Origin: Candidatus Gastranaerophilales bacterium
GTDB taxonomy: Bacteria; Cyanobacteriota; Vampirovibrionia; Gastranaerophilales; Gastranaerophilaceae
DNA length: 64,000 nucleotides
Assembly (NCBI GenBank): GCA_944325025.1
Contig: CALUYN010000009.1
Span: 1-64,000 of the forward strand
Reading direction: 5' to 3'
The translations under genes were made by a program, and so were the position numbers. Positions 9,301 through 17,878 of the stretch are shown one piece after another (within the stretch, counting starts at the first letter, position 1; every line of letters begins with the position of its first letter). The notes below the pieces were generated by a model. It saw only the letters and a program-made list of their open reading frames with translations. It made no database searches and was not told the origin of the DNA.

Positions 9301-9811
9301 AACATGAGATAATTTCATCAACTTTACAGTCAAAATCTTCACGCGGCAGCTTATCAACAATGAGCTTTGATGAAATCGGAGTTATTGTTCTAATGTTTCT
9401 ATATTCAGCAAGAAACCTGTCATAAAAACCGCCTCCGTAGCCGAGCCTGTATCCGTCATTATCCACCATAAGAGCAGGTACAAATATTAAATCTAAAATT
9501 TCAGGCGCCACAGGGTTTGAACACGGTTCTTGTATATTAAAATTAGACACTGCAAGCCTATCTCCGCTATTATAAGGACAAACCAAAATATCATCCCCGC
9601 AAACTTTCGGCAGATAAAAATCTTTGTTATCCTCTAAAAGAGGGAGCAGATTTATCTCATATTTTTTCGGATAAAAAAGCATGACATTTTGAGCTGATAA
9701 ATAAGCTTTACTTTCTCTTATCAATTTGACAATATTTGCGCTAACCATAGAAGTGTCAAGCTGCTTTCGTATAAGTTTTGCCTGTGCTCTTAAGTATGTT
9801 TTACTATCCAT
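9299..9811 (-). CDS. 5-formyltetrahydrofolate cyclo-ligase
   Basis: A 170-aa enzyme that uses ATP to convert 5-formyl-THF to methenyl-THF, rescuing folate. The signature GYRLGYGGGFYDRFL is at about residues 121-135, and the N-terminal basic segment LRAQAKLIRKQL is typical. It is divergent from cobO with only 22 bp between start codons. No Shine-Dalgarno is present; TATACT sits 6 nt before its ATG, so the mRNA is probably leaderless. Confidence 0.92.
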   Translation of the reverse strand: MDSKTYLRAQAKLIRKQLDTSMVSANIVKLIRESKAYLSAQNVMLFYPKKYEINLLPLLEDNKDFYLPKVCGDDILVCPYNSGDRLAVSNFNIQEPCSNPVAPEILDLIFVPALMVDNDGYRLGYGGGFYDRFLAEYRNIRTITPISSKLIVDKLPREDFDCKVDEIISC

Positions 9812-9817
9812 AGTTTT

Positions 9818-9827
9818 AGTATATAAT
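9818..9827. promoter_or_regulatory. Overlapping divergent -10 elements, leaderless geometry on both sides
   Basis: The decamer AGTATATAAT contains TATAAT (9822-9827) for cobO and, on the minus strand, TATACT (9823-9818) for the cyclo-ligase gene. Each hexamer is followed by exactly 6 nt and then ATG (9834 forward, 9811 reverse). The two hexamers share 2 bp, so polymerase binding for one gene should exclude the other. Confidence 0.6.
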
Positions 9828-9833
9828 AAAAAT

Positions 9834-10412
9834 ATGAAAGACTTTTGCAGTAACGACTTAATAAATCCTAATTGGGCAAAACATGGCTATATTCAAGTCT
9901 ATACAGGCGACGGCAAAGGTAAAACCACTGCGTCATTGGGACTTGCTATGCGGGCTTTGGGACGCTGTTGGAAAGTCCTTATCATAATGTTTACAAAAGG
10001 CGGGGATGATTACGGGGAATTAATCTCTTTTAGAAATTTATCACCCCAGATTTCCCAAAATCTTACAATAGTGCAGGCAGGATTAGACAGGATTGTTTAT
10101 TCTGATAACAAAAATAAAAATGACGAAGAAGAAATTAAAAAGGGATGGGAGCTTGCCAAAAAAGCTATTAAAAATGATGAATACAACCTTATAATCCTTG
10201 ATGAGGCCAATATTGCAATAGATTTGGGCTTTATTGATGTAGATGAAGTTGTGGAGGTTTTAAAAAACAAACCCGAAGAAATGGAAATTGTTTTAACAGG
10301 AAGAAACGCTAATCAAAAAATCATTGATATAGCGCATCTTGTATCAGAAATTAAACCTGTTAAACATTACTGGGATACAGGCATTGCTGCCCGCAGAGGC
10401 ATTGAATATTAA
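9834..10412 (+). CDS. cobO: Cob(I)yrinic acid a,c-diamide adenosyltransferase (CobO/BtuR type)
   Basis: About 192 aa. It adenosylates corrinoids using ATP. The P-loop GDGKGKTTAS follows IQVYT, then RALGRCWKVLIIMFTKG, the Walker B-like LIILDEANIAIDLGFID, and LTGRNANQKIIDIAHLVSEI, all as in CobA/BtuR. No other cobalamin gene is in the window, so the role may be B12 salvage. ATG 9834 is preferred: TATAAT lies 6 nt upstream and the earlier frame runs into the divergent gene. Confidence 0.92.
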   Translation: MKDFCSNDLINPNWAKHGYIQVYTGDGKGKTTASLGLAMRALGRCWKVLIIMFTKGGDDYGELISFRNLSPQISQNLTIVQAGLDRIVYSDNKNKNDEEEIKKGWELAKKAIKNDEYNLIILDEANIAIDLGFIDVDEVVEVLKNKPEEMEIVLTGRNANQKIIDIAHLVSEIKPVKHYWDTGIAARRGIEY

Positions 10413-10509
10413 AAGCAAAGGCAAAAGATAAGATGGGTTAATTACAGGTTAAAGTTAGAAGTTAAAATGCTAAGAGGCAAAGCTGTTATCAATAATAAAT
10501 TGTTTAATC

Positions 10510-10755
10510 TCAATTTAATATTTCATATAAAGTTGACGCTTCCTGAACGCTTACATTATTCTGCGGAACTTTTAAAACACGCACACAAACTGTTCTGTTT
10601 GCGTATTCAATTTTTATGATATCCCCTTCTTTTATTTGTTTGGAAGGCTTTGCAGAATTGCCGTTAACATAAACTCTGCCCATATCAGAAACTTCATTTG
10701 CAACGGTTCTTCTTTTTATTAATCTTGAAACTTTTAAAAATTTATCTAATCTCAT
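10510..10755 (-). CDS. rqcP: S4-domain RNA-binding protein, RqcP/HslR family
   Basis: An 81-aa stand-alone S4 domain. The start MRLDKFLKVSRLIKRRTVANE closely matches Bacillus RqcP (YabO), which binds stalled 50S-peptidyl-tRNA complexes and assists C-terminal Ala tailing in ribosome quality control. GRVYVNGNSAKPSKQIKEGD completes the S4 fold. It is convergent with cobO and preceded by AGGA close to the ATG. The specific RqcP assignment is by similarity. Confidence 0.85.
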   Translation of the reverse strand: MRLDKFLKVSRLIKRRTVANEVSDMGRVYVNGNSAKPSKQIKEGDIIKIEYANRTVCVRVLKVPQNNVSVQEASTLYEILN

Positions 10756-10803
10756 AATTCCTATATATTATAATTTATGTTATAATTTGTCCAGAGGATA
10801 TAA

Positions 10804-11616
10804 ATGAAAAAGAAAATTTTTTTAAGCTTACTTTTTTGCTTTTTAATTCAATGTACAGTATTTGCAAATAGTATAAAATTTGCTCAAATATCTGATGCAC
10901 ATTTTATAAAAAATGATAAATACAGAGCAGAGGTGCTTGAACAGGCGATTAAAGATATCAATAAAGAAAAAGATATAGAATTCACTGTTTTTTCAGGGGA
11001 TAACATTGATTCGCCGCATGCTGAGTACCTCCCTGAATTTATAAAAATTGCAAATAAACTTGATAAACCTTATTACATAATAATCGGCAATCATGATGTA
11101 TTTAGAAACAATGGTCTGTCAAAAGCCCAATATCTTGAAATAGTTAAAAACAACAACATATTTTACAAATACAAAAAACCAAATTATGTATTTAAGAAAA
11201 ACGGATTTGTTTTTATAGTTGTTGACGGTGCAAAAGAAATTATTCCAGGAACAACAGGGTACTACAAAAAAGAAACTCTTGACTGGCTCGATAAACAGTT
11301 AAGCAAGAATAAAAAGAAACCTGTTGTTATTTTACAACACTTCCCGTTAGTTTCTGAACCGGAAATAAAATCGCATAACGTTTATCAAAAAGAAGAATAT
11401 CTAAATCTTTTGGATAAGTATGACAATGTGATTTCCGTTATAGCAGGCCATCTTCATATGAACAGTGAAGTTATGAGAAATGGTGTTTATCATATCACAA
11501 CTCCAACGCTGCTTTATACACCGCCATTGTATAAGATTATTACAATAACCACAACAAGAGGCTTTTCTCCAATGATTTATACGGAATTAAAAGAAGTAGA
11601 ACTGCCTGAACAATAA
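10804..11616 (+). CDS. Secreted calcineurin-like metallophosphoesterase
   Basis: A 270-aa protein with an N-terminal signal peptide (hydrophobic core FLSLLFCFLIQCTVF, cleavage after FAN). All five metallophosphoesterase motifs are visible: D-x-H in ISDAHF, GDN in SGDNID, GNHD, H in LQHFPL and GHLH near the C-terminus. It is probably a periplasmic or surface phosphodi- or monoesterase; the substrate is not inferable. The ribosome binding site is AGAGG, and TATAAT lies at about 10780. Confidence 0.88.
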   Translation: MKKKIFLSLLFCFLIQCTVFANSIKFAQISDAHFIKNDKYRAEVLEQAIKDINKEKDIEFTVFSGDNIDSPHAEYLPEFIKIANKLDKPYYIIIGNHDVFRNNGLSKAQYLEIVKNNNIFYKYKKPNYVFKKNGFVFIVVDGAKEIIPGTTGYYKKETLDWLDKQLSKNKKKPVVILQHFPLVSEPEIKSHNVYQKEEYLNLLDKYDNVISVIAGHLHMNSEVMRNGVYHITTPTLLYTPPLYKIITITTTRGFSPMIYTELKEVELPEQ

Positions 11617-11688
11617 TGGATTGCTTTTTTTATAAAATAATATTATAATTGATTTAAAACTTGAATATATTAAAGGAAACTAAACATA

Positions 11689-13059
11689 ATGGATGAAACG
11701 GGTAATACAATATTTAATTTGTTTGTAATAGCATTTTTGTTATTTTCAAACGGTTTTTTTGTCGCTTCAGAATTTGCAATGGTAAAGGTTAGAAAAACCC
11801 GCATAGAACAGCTTGTAAATGAGGGAAACTTTAATGCCAAAATTGCTCTTGAAGCTTTAAAAGATTTAGACAAATTTATTGCGGCAGTTCAACTGGGTGT
11901 AACAATTTCAAGTATCGGCTTAGGGTGGGTCGGCGAAGGAACTCTTGCACACATAATTGAACCGCTTTTTGTATTTTTACCCGGAATAAGCAAAAATATT
12001 GCAACTCATACAATGTCAGTATCTATAGCATTTGCTCTTATTACATTTTTCCATGTAGTTTTAGGCGAGCTTATTCCAAAATCAATTGCACTTGAATACA
12101 CAGAAAAAACAGCACTTTGGGTTGCAAGGCCAATGCAGGTTTTAACGTTCATATTTAATCCGTTTATATGGCTTTTAAACGGGTTTGGGAATTTTGTACT
12201 AAAAGCAATGAATATTCCTCATTCTCATAAGGGATCGCTTGTACATTCAACTGAAGAACTTGACATGCTTGTAAATGCGAGTTATGACGGCGGAGTTTTA
12301 AATGAAACAGAAAAAGATATGCTCCATAATGTGTTTAAATTTTCAGACTTAACAGCAAAACAGGTTATGGTACCGAGAACTGATATGGTTTGTATTCCGG
12401 TTGACATGCCGCTAGAAGAGCTTAATAAACTCGCAGCAGAAAACCAGTATACAAGATACCCTGTTTACGAAGAAGATATTGACCATATTATAGGGCTTGT
12501 GCATGTAAAAGATCTTTATTCATTATCAATAAAAGACGAAGTCTGCCCTATATCTAAAATTTTACGCGAAGTACTTCTTGTCCCTGAAACAATTACAATG
12601 GACAATCTGGTTTTAGAATTTAAAAAACGCAAAGGCCAGATGGCAATTGTTGTTGATGAATTCGGAGGAACATCAGGACTTGTTACACTGGAAGATGTTA
12701 TAGAAGAGATATTCGGCGATGTTCAGGATGAGTTTGACGAAGAAGAGGAAGAAGAAAGCGAAATTAAAGAAATCGCTCCAAACACTTATCTTGCAAATGC
12801 GATTACAAGATTGGATGAGTTTGCTGAATTCTTTAACATTGATGAAAAAGAAATTGACGACGAAGATATTGATACAATCGGCGGCCTTGTTGTAAAACAG
12901 CTCGGGCGTCTGGCTGAAGTTAATGACACCGTTAAACTTCATAATTTAACGTTTATTGTAAAAGAAGTAGACGGCGCAAGAATAACAAGGCTTGAAATTA
13001 TAAAAACTGAAGAAGAACAGGAAAATTCAGAAAAAGAAGAAGAAAAAAGCGGACAATAA
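11689..13059 (+). CDS. CNNM/DUF21 and CBS-pair transporter-like protein (hemolysin C family)
   Basis: A 456-aa inner-membrane protein. The N-terminal DUF21/CNNM domain (about 1-195) has several hydrophobic helices, including GNTIFNLFVIAFLLFSNGFF. A CBS pair follows (about 210-340: MVPRTDMVCIPVD, then IVVDEFGGTSGLVTLEDV), then a CorC/HlyC C-terminal domain (about 355-440). The family is linked to Mg/Co efflux and membrane integrity; cytolysis is historical naming. The acidic tail is unusual only in length. Confidence 0.9.
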   Translation: MDETGNTIFNLFVIAFLLFSNGFFVASEFAMVKVRKTRIEQLVNEGNFNAKIALEALKDLDKFIAAVQLGVTISSIGLGWVGEGTLAHIIEPLFVFLPGISKNIATHTMSVSIAFALITFFHVVLGELIPKSIALEYTEKTALWVARPMQVLTFIFNPFIWLLNGFGNFVLKAMNIPHSHKGSLVHSTEELDMLVNASYDGGVLNETEKDMLHNVFKFSDLTAKQVMVPRTDMVCIPVDMPLEELNKLAAENQYTRYPVYEEDIDHIIGLVHVKDLYSLSIKDEVCPISKILREVLLVPETITMDNLVLEFKKRKGQMAIVVDEFGGTSGLVTLEDVIEEIFGDVQDEFDEEEEEESEIKEIAPNTYLANAITRLDEFAEFFNIDEKEIDDEDIDTIGGLVVKQLGRLAEVNDTVKLHNLTFIVKEVDGARITRLEIIKTEEEQENSEKEEEKSGQ

Positions 13060-13193
13060 CAAAATCCTGCTTTAATAACTAGTACACAATCTTTAGAAAT
13101 TCTGAAACATTTCCACCTTTTAAACGATGTTGGAAATCCCTTATTGTATAGAATAGATATATAAACTATTTTGAACAATATTTGGGAATTTTA

Positions 13194-14021
13194 ATGAGCC
13201 AGAGTTTTGATTTTACATCATACAATAATATAAAAAGACTTGCGGAAGATGAACTTGAAACCCTATGGGGTGAATATCTTAAAGATAAATCAAACAAAGC
13301 CGCACGCGATACATTAATTGTTCAATATATCTATCTTATAAGATACGTTGTAGGACGTGTAAAAGTTACTCTGCCATCCACTATTTCAATTGAAGATATC
13401 GCAGGATACGGAGTTGAAGGACTTATTAACGCTATTGAAAGATATTCGCCGCAGAAAAATACACGATTTGAAACTTATGCCCTTATCAGAATAAGAGGCG
13501 CAATATTAGATAAAATAAGATCACAAGACTTTTTACCAAGAAGCGTCAGAAAAAAAATTAAAGATATTAAAAATGCTCAGGAGCATTTGAAACAAGAGCT
13601 CGGCAGAATGCCTACAACTACAGAAGTTGCAAATTATCTTGACATGGAACCTGATAAAGTTACACAGCTTCTTTCTGAAGATACAACAATGACCTCCCTT
13701 TATGATAAAAAAGGGTCAACAGACGACAGTATTGAAATTATTGATACAATAGAAGATACAAACAAATTAAATCCACAGGAACAGGCTGAAGAAAAAAATG
13801 TTAAGCAGGAGCTTGAAAAAGCTCTTCAAAGACTGCCTGAGCGAGAACGCATTATAATGGTTCTTTACTATCAGGAAAACATGACATTAAAAGAAATCGG
13901 CGAAACAATAAGCATGTCAGAATCCAGAGTTTGTCAGCTGCATGCACAGGCTATTATGAAACTTAAAAATATCCTCAGCGAAAACAGAACGACCAGACTG
14001 CGCCAGAGTATTATCGCCTAG
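13194..14021 (+). CDS. fliA: RNA polymerase sigma factor, FliA/WhiG (sigma-28) type
   Basis: A 275-aa group 3 sigma factor with regions 2 (ARDTLIVQYIYLIRYVVGRV, then EDIAGYGVEGLINAIERY and TRFETYALIRIRGAILD), 3 (DFLPRSVRKKIKDI) and 4 (LPERERIIMVLYYQENMTLK). This layout is typical of FliA/WhiG. ATG 13194 has GGGA upstream; a TTG at 13182 is less likely. No flagellar or anti-sigma gene is nearby. The convergent neighbour is an OmpA/MotB-like envelope protein, and the two genes overlap by 11 nt at their 3' ends. Confidence 0.9.
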   Translation: MSQSFDFTSYNNIKRLAEDELETLWGEYLKDKSNKAARDTLIVQYIYLIRYVVGRVKVTLPSTISIEDIAGYGVEGLINAIERYSPQKNTRFETYALIRIRGAILDKIRSQDFLPRSVRKKIKDIKNAQEHLKQELGRMPTTTEVANYLDMEPDKVTQLLSEDTTMTSLYDKKGSTDDSIEIIDTIEDTNKLNPQEQAEEKNVKQELEKALQRLPERERIIMVLYYQENMTLKEIGETISMSESRVCQLHAQAIMKLKNILSENRTTRLRQSIIA

Positions 14022-14607
14022 CTTCATATTCAAGGATTACAAAGTCAATTCTGTTGTTCATTTTATTTGCAGTTTTTTGAGAAGCGGCCAGTCCGGTCGG
14101 AACTCCTTTATCACTGTCATAAGATTTAACACTTCCTCTAAATGGCATATATTGGCCGTATCCTAAAGCAAACAGTCTGTCAGGAGGAATTTTTCCGTAC
14201 TTTATCATATATTGAACAATATTCGTTGAACGCGCAAAAGATATTTCGCAATCGTCATTATACAAAGTGTTTGCTAGATTATTGCCTTCGGTGTGGTTTT
14301 CCACCACACAATAGTTTGAGAGTTCATGCAAAAGCATAATTATTCTATCCAGTATAAATAAAGAACTCTCTTTAATCCTCGCTTCTCCGTCGCTAAAAAA
14401 ATACTTTTCATCAATACTTACAATAAGTCCCCGCGGAACTTTCGTAAAAACTATACCTTCTTTCAAAGGTAAGGCTGTTTTGAAAATAGCTTCCAACTTA
14501 TCAGCTTTGGGCTGATAAGAAACAGCTAAAATATCTTCATCAAAATTTGAAATACCCGTACAAAATATCATTATACAAATTAAAAATATGGTATACAGAT
14601 ATCTCAT
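14011..14607 (-). CDS. OmpA/MotB-like envelope protein
   Basis: About 198 aa. A hydrophobic N-terminus (YLYTIFLICIMIFCTGI) acts as signal or anchor. An OmpA C-terminal-like peptidoglycan-binding fold follows: YFFSDGEARIKESS, then NHTEGN, FARSTNIVQYMIKYGKIPPD, LFALGYGQYMP and NNRIDFVI. ATG 14607 is chosen because GAGG lies 6 nt upstream. It probably tethers the envelope to peptidoglycan. It is not clearly a motor stator, since no MotA is nearby. Confidence 0.8.
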   Translation of the reverse strand: MRYLYTIFLICIMIFCTGISNFDEDILAVSYQPKADKLEAIFKTALPLKEGIVFTKVPRGLIVSIDEKYFFSDGEARIKESSLFILDRIIMLLHELSNYCVVENHTEGNNLANTLYNDDCEISFARSTNIVQYMIKYGKIPPDRLFALGYGQYMPFRGSVKSYDSDKGVPTGLAASQKTANKMNNRIDFVILEYEARR

Positions 14608-14664
14608 ATGGCGCCTCAAAAATATTATTTATTATATTTTCAAGTCGCACATTGTCTGAAAGGG

Positions 14665-15879
14665 TTACGGCTTTAAGACAGATAAAACATACGTATCATT
14701 AAAGTATTTATTTGCACAGGTTAAGATATCCTGTACAGTAACTTTTTTAACCCTCTCTACGGCTTTTGAATGAAAATCAAATCCAAAGCCCATTATCCCG
14801 TAATGAGCAAGCCAGTTTGCCTGCTGCGAATTAGTTTCCGAAATAAAAGCCCATTTTCCAAACAGGTTATTTTTAGCATTTTCTAATTCTTCTTCTGTAA
14901 CCGGGATAGTCTTTATTTTTTCAATTTCTTCCGCAAAACCTTTTAAAGATACTTCGATATTGTTTGGCTCTGTAGCTATATATATTGAAAAATTGGCAGA
15001 AAGTCTAGCAACATCATAAGCACTTCTTACAACATAAGCAAGCCCTTTCTTATCCCTTAATTCTAAAAACAATCTAGATGACAGACCGCTTGCGCCGAGA
15101 ATTATATTCAAAAGAGAAATAGCTGCAAAATCGCTGCTGTCTGCAGTATCTACAATCCAACCTTTTAATATATGAGCCTGATTTAAGTCTTGTTGTATTA
15201 ACTCAACATTTTTTGTTTGTGAAAGAAGCGGTTTTTTCAAATTCGGAAGTTCTTTAATAGACGGAGTTATATCTCCCAATTTTTCATCAACTGCTTTTTT
15301 TACTCTTTCAAAATCCAAATCACCAACAAATGCAGCGACTTTTTTGCTATTTTCAACAATTGCCGCATAAGCATCAATTATATCCTGTTTTTTTAAGTTT
15401 TTAAGATTTTCAAGAATAACAGTATTGGTATAACCGTAATTATGACCTTCATAAATATTTTTGTAATAGCTGTCAATAATTTTTGCACGCGGAGAGTCTA
15501 GCTCTGCTATAATTTCCCCTTCAAGTTTTGTACGTTCTTTTTCAAACTCTTCAAAAGTCGTATTTTTGACGATATCGCTGAATATATCAAGCGCACGTTC
15601 AAAATCTTCATTTAAACAGACAAACTTAAATTTTACATAATCAAGTTTCATTTCTGCAGTAAATTCTATTGCATATTTATCGAGTTCTTCCGAAAGCTGC
15701 TGCGCATTATATTTTTTTGTACCCTGCATAAACAATCTTACCATCAGGGAGTAAACACCCGGTACAGGCAGCGGATTATTCAGTGAAAAATTAAGATAAA
15801 ACGCAACTCTCGGGGTATCAGGATTTCTTTTATAAACAAATTCTATATTATTCTTTAATTCTGAAGTTTTGATATTCAT
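14665..15879 (-). CDS. M16 (insulinase-like) family protein lacking the zinc motif
   Basis: A 404-aa protein with the two-domain M16 layout: N-terminal half with TPRVAFYLNFSLNNPLPVPG, C-terminal half with ILGASGLSSRLFLELRDKKG and AYVVRSAYD. The inverted zinc motif HxxEH expected near residue 45 is replaced by LMVRLFMQGT, so no zinc or catalytic Glu is present. Such proteins usually pair with an active M16 partner; none is in this window. The ribosome binding site AGGAG precedes ATG 15879. Confidence 0.85.
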   Translation of the reverse strand: MNIKTSELKNNIEFVYKRNPDTPRVAFYLNFSLNNPLPVPGVYSLMVRLFMQGTKKYNAQQLSEELDKYAIEFTAEMKLDYVKFKFVCLNEDFERALDIFSDIVKNTTFEEFEKERTKLEGEIIAELDSPRAKIIDSYYKNIYEGHNYGYTNTVILENLKNLKKQDIIDAYAAIVENSKKVAAFVGDLDFERVKKAVDEKLGDITPSIKELPNLKKPLLSQTKNVELIQQDLNQAHILKGWIVDTADSSDFAAISLLNIILGASGLSSRLFLELRDKKGLAYVVRSAYDVARLSANFSIYIATEPNNIEVSLKGFAEEIEKIKTIPVTEEELENAKNNLFGKWAFISETNSQQANWLAHYGIMGFGFDFHSKAVERVKKVTVQDILTCANKYFNDTYVLSVLKP

Positions 15880-15984
15880 ATAACTCTCCTCTTAAGCTGA
15901 ATTTTAGCATAATATCAGAAAAAACACAAATAACATATACTTTAGTATTATTTTTTTGCTATAATACAAACTAAGAGGTAACAG

Positions 15985-16599
15985 ATGAAAAAAGGTATGT
16001 TTATAACATTTGAGGGAGCTGACGGGTGCGGAAAAACAACCCAGATGAAATTATTAGCCGAATATTTAGAGAAAAAAGGGATTGATGTTGTATTAACCCG
16101 TGAACCAGGCGCAAAAGGCCTTGGCGAAAAGGTAAGAGAAATCCTTTTGAATTATGAAGGCCCTGTATCTGACAGATGTGAATCCTTTTTATTCCTCGCT
16201 GACAGGGCTCAAAATATTGATATCATAGTTAATCCTGCCGTAGAAGAAGGCAAAATAGTTTTATGCGACAGACATATTGATTCCACCGTTGCATATCAGG
16301 GTTATGGCAGAGGACTTGATATTGAAAGAATAAACATGCTTAATAACATTGCAACAAACGGCAGAAAGCCAGACCTGACCTTCGTCTTTGATATTGATAT
16401 CGAAACCTCAATGGCAAGAGTCGGCAAAGAAAAAGACAGGATGGAAAGAGCAGGCAAAGATTTTCATAACCGCGTAAGACAAGGTTATTTGGAACTTGCG
16501 AAACAAGAACCGCAAAGAATTAAGGTAATAGACGCAGCAAAATCCATAGAAGAAATCCACGCAGAAGTTATTAAAATTTTTGAAGAATACTGTTTTTAG
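15985..16599 (+). CDS. tmk: Thymidylate kinase
   Basis: A 204-aa kinase converting dTMP to dTDP. The P-loop FEGADGCGKTTQ, the DRH motif in LCDRHIDSTVAYQGYGRG and TREPG are present. AGAGG precedes the ATG, with TATAAT further upstream. It is convergent with prepilin gene A, the stops being 7 nt apart. Confidence 0.96.
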   Translation: MKKGMFITFEGADGCGKTTQMKLLAEYLEKKGIDVVLTREPGAKGLGEKVREILLNYEGPVSDRCESFLFLADRAQNIDIIVNPAVEEGKIVLCDRHIDSTVAYQGYGRGLDIERINMLNNIATNGRKPDLTFVFDIDIETSMARVGKEKDRMERAGKDFHNRVRQGYLELAKQEPQRIKVIDAAKSIEEIHAEVIKIFEEYCF

Positions 16600-16606
16600 A
16601 TACAAA

Positions 16607-17608
16607 TCACCACGGATAATCTTCCTTAATTTCCCAACCGTCAAGTAATATAAAATATCCGCAAGTATAAAAAGTCCCGGATTTACAGTTTTTTAATGCT
16701 GACTGTTTGTTAGATTCATATTTATAAAATTCAAATATTCTTGAAAGCAAGTTGAATGTCATTACAAAAACATCTTTTCCTAATTTATTAGGGCCCTGAA
16801 ATCCATTTATGTCGACAATGAAGTCAGGATTTAAATATTTATCCACACATGTACCATCCGCAACACTTGTTCCTTCTGAACATCCTGAAGTTCCTATTGA
16901 TATACTAATCAATACATTACTTGGCAGCTGAAGAAAATACTTATATGAGTTGGCTCCGGAGGTAAGATTTCCGTCTGTCGGTAATTTCGGCCCATCATAC
17001 TTAATAGCATTTCTGGTTGTATAACCGTAATCTTTTGATACTTTCAAATATGGAACAAAGTATTTTTTTACGAATGTTTCTAATGCTTCTTTTGAAGAAA
17101 AATTACTGTCGCCTGTAGGAGTACCGTATATACCTGCAAGCTCCCAAGTTGTTGAATCTCCATGTTCAGCCTGTGCCATAGTTAGCGCCTGTGATATAAT
17201 TGAATAAGTTTGTTTTAATTTTGTTACCGTTTGTTTCTTTTGATAATTGTTTATCAGTGAAGGTATGGTCATCGCAGCAACAACACCGATTATGCCGAGT
17301 GTGATGAGAACTTCCGCCAAAGTAAATGCAACTCGTTTTTTTAGTGAAGAGTGAAGGGTGAAGCGTGAAGAGCGGATTTCTTCCTTCCCTTCTGTGTGGA
17401 AAAAATTATTGTCATTACGAGCAAACGCAGTTTGCGTAGTAATCTCATTCATATTGCAGCAATCTTGCGATTGCGACGGTCGTTTCACTCCCTCGCAATG
17501 ACAGAATTGAACAGCACCTTCTCCTGTGGGAGGGAAAAGTTTTTCGATACTAGCTTTGCGTCTTTGCCTCTTAGCATCTTTGCATCTAAAAACGAGATTC
17601 TGAAACAA
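16607..17608 (-). CDS. Prepilin-like protein A, long repeat-derived leader; start codon out of frame
   Basis: The conserved part starts at KKRVAFTLAEVLITLGIIGV, a type IV prepilin/pseudopilin signal (Glu at mature position 5, one hydrophobic helix). A globular domain follows, carrying a D-x-N-G-x3-PN-x2-GKDVF motif shared by all five prepilins here and ending in WEIKEDYPW. No Met lies near the cleavage site. The frame is open through about 90 codons of leader translated from dispersed repeats, up to 17701. The real start is probably ATG 17745 (AAGGAG, promoter 17782-17810), but the 10-G run at 17706-17715 puts it out of frame. With 10 G the product is MKRFELMQSFGGGAL then stop; 11 G would give the full protein. 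Confidence 0.8.
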   Translation of the reverse strand: MFQNLVFRCKDAKRQRRKASIEKLFPPTGEGAVQFCHCEGVKRPSQSQDCCNMNEITTQTAFARNDNNFFHTEGKEEIRSSRFTLHSSLKKRVAFTLAEVLITLGIIGVVAAMTIPSLINNYQKKQTVTKLKQTYSIISQALTMAQAEHGDSTTWELAGIYGTPTGDSNFSSKEALETFVKKYFVPYLKVSKDYGYTTRNAIKYDGPKLPTDGNLTSGANSYKYFLQLPSNVLISISIGTSGCSEGTSVADGTCVDKYLNPDFIVDINGFQGPNKLGKDVFVMTFNLLSRIFEFYKYESNKQSALKNCKSGTFYTCGYFILLDGWEIKEDYPW

Positions 17609-17697
17609 GTTCAGAATGACGTAACTAGCTTGACCTCCTGCCTTCTTGACCTCTGGTCTTCTATCTAACTGCCTAACCTCTTTGCCTCCGGCACAGC

Positions 17698-17745
17698 CTA
17701 CAGTGCCCCCCCCCCGAAGCTCTGCATTAATTCAAATCTTTTCAT
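17698..17745 (-). other. Start codon cassette with G10 tract of prepilin gene A
   Basis: ATG 17745, nine codons to TTC, ten G (17706-17715), GCA CTG, then TAG at 17700-17698. The same ATG-to-tract sequence recurs at prepilin gene B (37534-37496). A run of ten G in an AT-rich genome is a strong slippage site. Confidence 0.85.
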
Positions 17746-17781
17746 AATTTTTTACTCCTTGCTATATGTACAACAATTTTT

Positions 17782-17810
17782 ATTATAACATATTTTCACA
17801 AATATCTCAA
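17782..17810 (-). promoter_or_regulatory. Promoter of prepilin gene A
   Basis: TTGAGA (17810-17805), a 17-bp spacer and TATAAT (17787-17782) on the minus strand. It points into the AAGGAG-ATG at 17745, giving a leader of roughly 30 nt. Confidence 0.7.
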
Positions 17811-17878
17811 TGAAATACTTATTAAAATACTAGCAAAAATTTTTTTTACGAGTTTTCTTATAAAAAAAGGAAACTCTT

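Noticed and set aside
9726-9833. Longer cobO start
   Set aside because: It would lie antisense within the cyclo-ligase gene; TATAAT at 9822 and family length favour ATG 9834.
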